Below are positions 63,565 through 64,000 of a DNA stretch of 64,000 nucleotides, piece by piece. A model generated the notes under the pieces. It saw only the letters and a list, made by a program, of their open reading frames with translations. It had not been told where the DNA came from and did not search any database. Source of the stretch: Sneathiellales bacterium. Lineage in GTDB: Bacteria; Pseudomonadota; Alphaproteobacteria; JANQFL01. Within the stretch, counting starts at the first letter, position 1; each line of letters opens with the position of its first letter. A program made the translations under genes and the position numbers. The stretch lies in contig JANQFL010000024.1 of assembly GCA_028277845.1 (NCBI GenBank), positions 62,001 to 126,000 on the forward strand. The letters are read 5' to 3'.

Positions 63565-63927
63565 TCAATGCGATTTGACATAGTCCTGAAAGGCCCGCCG
63601 GGCTTCTTCGAGGGTCGACCGTAAGGCGGGAAGGTCTTCCGCCACTTTGGTCAAACCGCCATCACGGCAGGATACTTCCATTGCGATGGCCATCGCCTGA
63701 AGGCGCATGGCGCCAAATGTCCCGGACGTTCCCGACAATGTGTGGGCTTCGTATTCCGCGCGCGCCGCATCCTGGTTTTGCACGGCATCGGCAATACGCT
63801 GACAACGGGTTTCCGCCTCCGACAGGAAAGTCCCTGCAAGATCGGACAGGGTTAGCGTCGGTGCTTCCTCCCTGACCTGCTGCAAGGCGTCTTCGTCGAG
63901 AACCGCCACGTGATGCAAAGGTTCCAT
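63565..63927 (-). CDS. Hpt-domain phosphotransfer protein
   Basis: A 120-residue single-domain histidine phosphotransfer protein. ATG 63927 is chosen as GGAG lies 8 bases upstream. The motif EAHTLSGTSGTFGAMRL (about residues 61-77) contains the phosphorylatable His in the HxxxG context. The rest is a four-helix bundle pattern. It would relay phosphate between a hybrid kinase and a response regulator; no kinase or regulator gene is adjacent, so its partner is unknown. It faces aspS with 9 bases between stops. Beyond it (63928-64000) no gene is seen. Confidence 0.85.
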   Translation of the reverse strand: MEPLHHVAVLDEDALQQVREEAPTLTLSDLAGTFLSEAETRCQRIADAVQNQDAARAEYEAHTLSGTSGTFGAMRLQAMAIAMEVSCRDGGLTKVAEDLPALRSTLEEARRAFQDYVKSH

Positions 63928-64000
63928 TCGCGGCACTCCGTCAGGGAACGTTTTCCAATGCTAACGGACCTATGGCGACGCATCGACAAAAAAAGGCGCG

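Overview
The window is a stretch of chromosomal core genome from an alphaproteobacterium, most like the Rhodospirillales. Grounds for this are the order rpoZ-rsh-pyrE-DUF2062-pdxJ-acpS-lepB-rnc-era, a single bifunctional RelA/SpoT protein, rpsF-rpsR-rplI next to dnaB-alr-radA-cvpA-purF, an HdaA-type DnaA relative, and an AspRS of apparently non-discriminating type. It is a diderm: the window holds most of an outer-membrane assembly set (lptF, lptG, lptD, surA, bamB, mlaE, mlaF). No rRNA, tRNA, CRISPR array, insertion sequence, phage gene or integrase was seen, and base composition looks even throughout. Coding density is very high, with many ATGA/TGATG start-stop overlaps.

Layout. 1-3 kb: the end of dapA, smpB, a pentapeptide-repeat protein, then a minus-strand pair (NYN nuclease, family 5 uracil-DNA glycosylase). 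2.9-11.1 kb: folK, rpoZ, rsh, pyrE, DUF2062, pdxJ, acpS, lepB, rnc, era. 11.1-13.2 kb: a SPOR membrane protein, recO, and a small protein followed by two consecutive terminators. 13.2-17.6 kb: an unexplained structured non-coding stretch, a peroxiredoxin-like protein, then YfgM-like, bamB and der. 17.6-29.1 kb: one long minus-strand run, in transcription order rpsF-rpsR-rplI // cfa-dnaB-alr-mlaE-mlaF-radA-cvpA-purF-SDR. 29.4-33.8 kb: fabD-fabG-acpP-fabF-mltG. 34.7-36.2 kb: yicC-gmk. 36.2-43.9 kb: minus-strand lptF-lptG-lptD-surA-pdxA-rsmA. 44-46.8 kb: pepA-holC and a membrane retropepsin. 46.8-50.6 kb: an ABC-F ATPase, a GGDEF/EAL protein and ndk. 50.7-52.4 kb: purM-purN. 52.5-56 kb: DUF2066, CDP-alcohol phosphatidyltransferase, AI-2E family permease, hdaA. 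56.1-64 kb: DUF2147, ppk, ppx, rnd, aspS, and an Hpt protein.

The genes group into envelope assembly (Lpt, SurA, BamB, Mla, LepB, MltG, Alr), type II fatty acid synthesis (AcpS, FabD/G/F, AcpP) with Cfa for lipid modification, purine and pyridoxal synthesis, replication control (DnaB, HdaA, HolC, RadA, RecO), ribosome assembly and RNA processing (Era, Der, RNase III, RsmA, RNase D, YicC), and stress signalling (Rsh, polyphosphate kinase/phosphatase, a c-di-GMP phosphodiesterase).

I found no convincing new multi-gene system. The items most worth a second look are the unexplained structured segment at 13248-13351 with mutually exclusive hairpins, an S6:S18-like autoregulatory leader before rpsF, a CDP-alcohol phosphatidyltransferase with a changed signature residue, an MlaE-MlaF pair with no substrate-binding partner nearby, and an apparently leaderless start for lptF. 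All promoter, terminator and RNA-structure calls were made by eye.
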